Shown here piece by piece: positions 5,504-6,226 of a DNA stretch of 6,226 nucleotides. How positions within the stretch are numbered: the stretch's first letter is position 1; every line of letters begins with the position of its first letter. The translations under genes and the position numbers were made by a program. Under the pieces are notes generated by a model. It saw nothing but the letters and a program-made list of their open reading frames with translations. It was not told where the DNA came from and made no database searches. This stretch comes from Thalassospiraceae bacterium (GTDB taxonomy: Bacteria; Pseudomonadota; Alphaproteobacteria; Rhodospirillales; Magnetovibrionaceae), in assembly GCA_030637205.1 (NCBI GenBank), contig DAOVVL010000131.1, forward strand, positions 1-6,226, given 5' to 3'.

Positions 5504-6226
5504 TTACAGCCAGTCGGGATAAGGCAGGCCTTTTTCTTTAAGGAACGCCGGGTTGAACAGCTTTGACTGATACCGGGTGCCGAAATCGCCCAACACCGTC
5601 ACGATGGTATGGCCCGGCCCCATTTTTTCAGCCAAGCGGATGGCGCCCGCAACGTTGATGCCGCTGGAACCGCCCAGGCACAGGCCTTCTTTTTTAAGCA
5701 GATCAAACACAATCGGCAACGCTTCGGCATCGGGGATTTGAAACGCATCATCAACCACCACACCTTCGAGGTTGGCGGTTATGCGCCCTTGGCCAATGCC
5801 CTCGGTGATGGATGAGCCTTCGGATTTAAGCTCACCGTTGGTGTAATATTCATAAAGTGCCGCACCCATGGGGTCGGCCAGCGCAATCACGATGTCGCTG
5901 TTTTTTGCTTTCAGGCCCATGCTTACACCGCCCAGCGTGCCGCCGGTCCCGACCGCGCAGATAAAGGCGTCGACCGTGCCATCGGTCTGGTCCCAGATTT
6001 CCTGCGCGGTGGTTTCAAGATGAGCCTGGCGGTTGGCGACGTTGTCAAACTGGTTGGCCCAGATCGCACCGTTGGGCTCACTTTTGGCCAATTCCTCAGC
6101 TTTGCGCTCAGATACGTGGACATAGTTGTTGGGATCGCGATAGGGCACGGCGGGAACTTCGATCAGCTCAGCCCCGACCAGTCTAAGCGTGTCTTTCTTT
6201 TCATCGCTTTGCGTATCGGGGATCAC
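5504..6226 (-). CDS. cysK: Cysteine synthase A, PLP-dependent (C-terminal part; 5' end outside window)
   Basis: Makes L-cysteine and acetate from O-acetyl-L-serine and sulfide in the cytoplasm. The visible 240 residues are the C-terminal part of a long-form alphaproteobacterial CysK (about 340 residues). The N-terminal region with the PLP-binding lysine lies beyond the window edge. The terminal GTG codon at the edge is an internal valine (VIPDTQS, as in other CysK proteins), not the start. Visible hallmarks are PNGAIWANQFDNVANRQAH at 51-69, the PLP phosphate-binding loop CAVGTGGTLGG at 90-100, SITEGIGQGRITANL at 139-153, and GLCLGGSSGINVAGA at 181-195, whose serines lie near the cofactor ring in this fold. 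No CBS regulatory domain follows; the protein ends KGLPYPDWL. A cystathionine beta-synthase relative is the alternative, but the combination of motifs fits CysK better. sseA follows 81 bp downstream. Confidence 0.93.
   Translation of the reverse strand: MIPDTQSDEKKDTLRLVGAELIEVPAVPYRDPNNYVHVSERKAEELAKSEPNGAIWANQFDNVANRQAHLETTAQEIWDQTDGTVDAFICAVGTGGTLGGVSMGLKAKNSDIVIALADPMGAALYEYYTNGELKSEGSSITEGIGQGRITANLEGVVVDDAFQIPDAEALPIVFDLLKKEGLCLGGSSGINVAGAIRLAEKMGPGHTIVTVLGDFGTRYQSKLFNPAFLKEKGLPYPDWL

Noticed and set aside
6224..6226. GTG at the window edge as the cysK start
   Set aside because: VIPDTQS is an internal CysK segment, and a start here would remove the PLP-binding lysine region; the gene continues beyond the window.
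1..6226. CRISPR arrays, insertion sequences, phage genes, tRNA genes, riboswitches or a new defence or biosynthetic system
   Set aside because: I looked on both strands and found no regular repeat-spacer pattern, transposase, terminal inverted repeats, tRNA-like fold or long unexplained gap. Nearly all of the window is coding and belongs to known families.

Overview
The window looks like ordinary chromosome from an alphaproteobacterium of moderate GC. A Rhodospirillales-like marine or aquatic lineage is plausible, but no rRNA or taxon-specific marker is present, so this rests on protein style only. The best clues are a general L-amino acid ABC transporter of the AapJQMP type, a GNAT protein with the 'TYLEMT' plus proline-rich N-terminus typical of alphaproteobacteria, and a long-form CysK.

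Positions 1-3990 (+ strand) hold an amino acid uptake operon. It contains the 3' end of aapJ (periplasmic binding protein), then aapQ and aapM (the two membrane subunits), aapP (the ATPase), and a fifth small gene for a 91-residue helical protein of unknown function. A strong hairpin followed by eight T's lies between aapJ and aapQ. It probably lowers permease expression relative to the binding protein. AapQ, AapM, AapP and the small ORF follow at short spacing. Three of them (all but aapM, which has GGAGAG) have an AAGGA ribosome binding site exactly 7 nt before the ATG.

Positions 4001-6226 (- strand) hold three genes converging on the operon, read right to left: cysK (cysteine synthase, 5' end beyond the window), sseA (3-mercaptopyruvate sulfurtransferase) and a GNAT acetyltransferase. 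cysK and sseA both concern cysteine: the first makes it from O-acetylserine and sulfide, and the second moves sulfur from its transamination product. The acetyltransferase has no assignable substrate. The two convergent blocks are separated by only 10 bp, with no recognisable terminator between them.

I found no CRISPR array, mobile element, tRNA, rRNA, phage gene or defence system, and no convincing sign of a novel system. The points most worth a second look are the intra-operon terminator, the uncharacterised fifth gene of the aap operon, a three-copy 11-bp repeat carrying the aapP ribosome binding site, and the very tight convergent junction.
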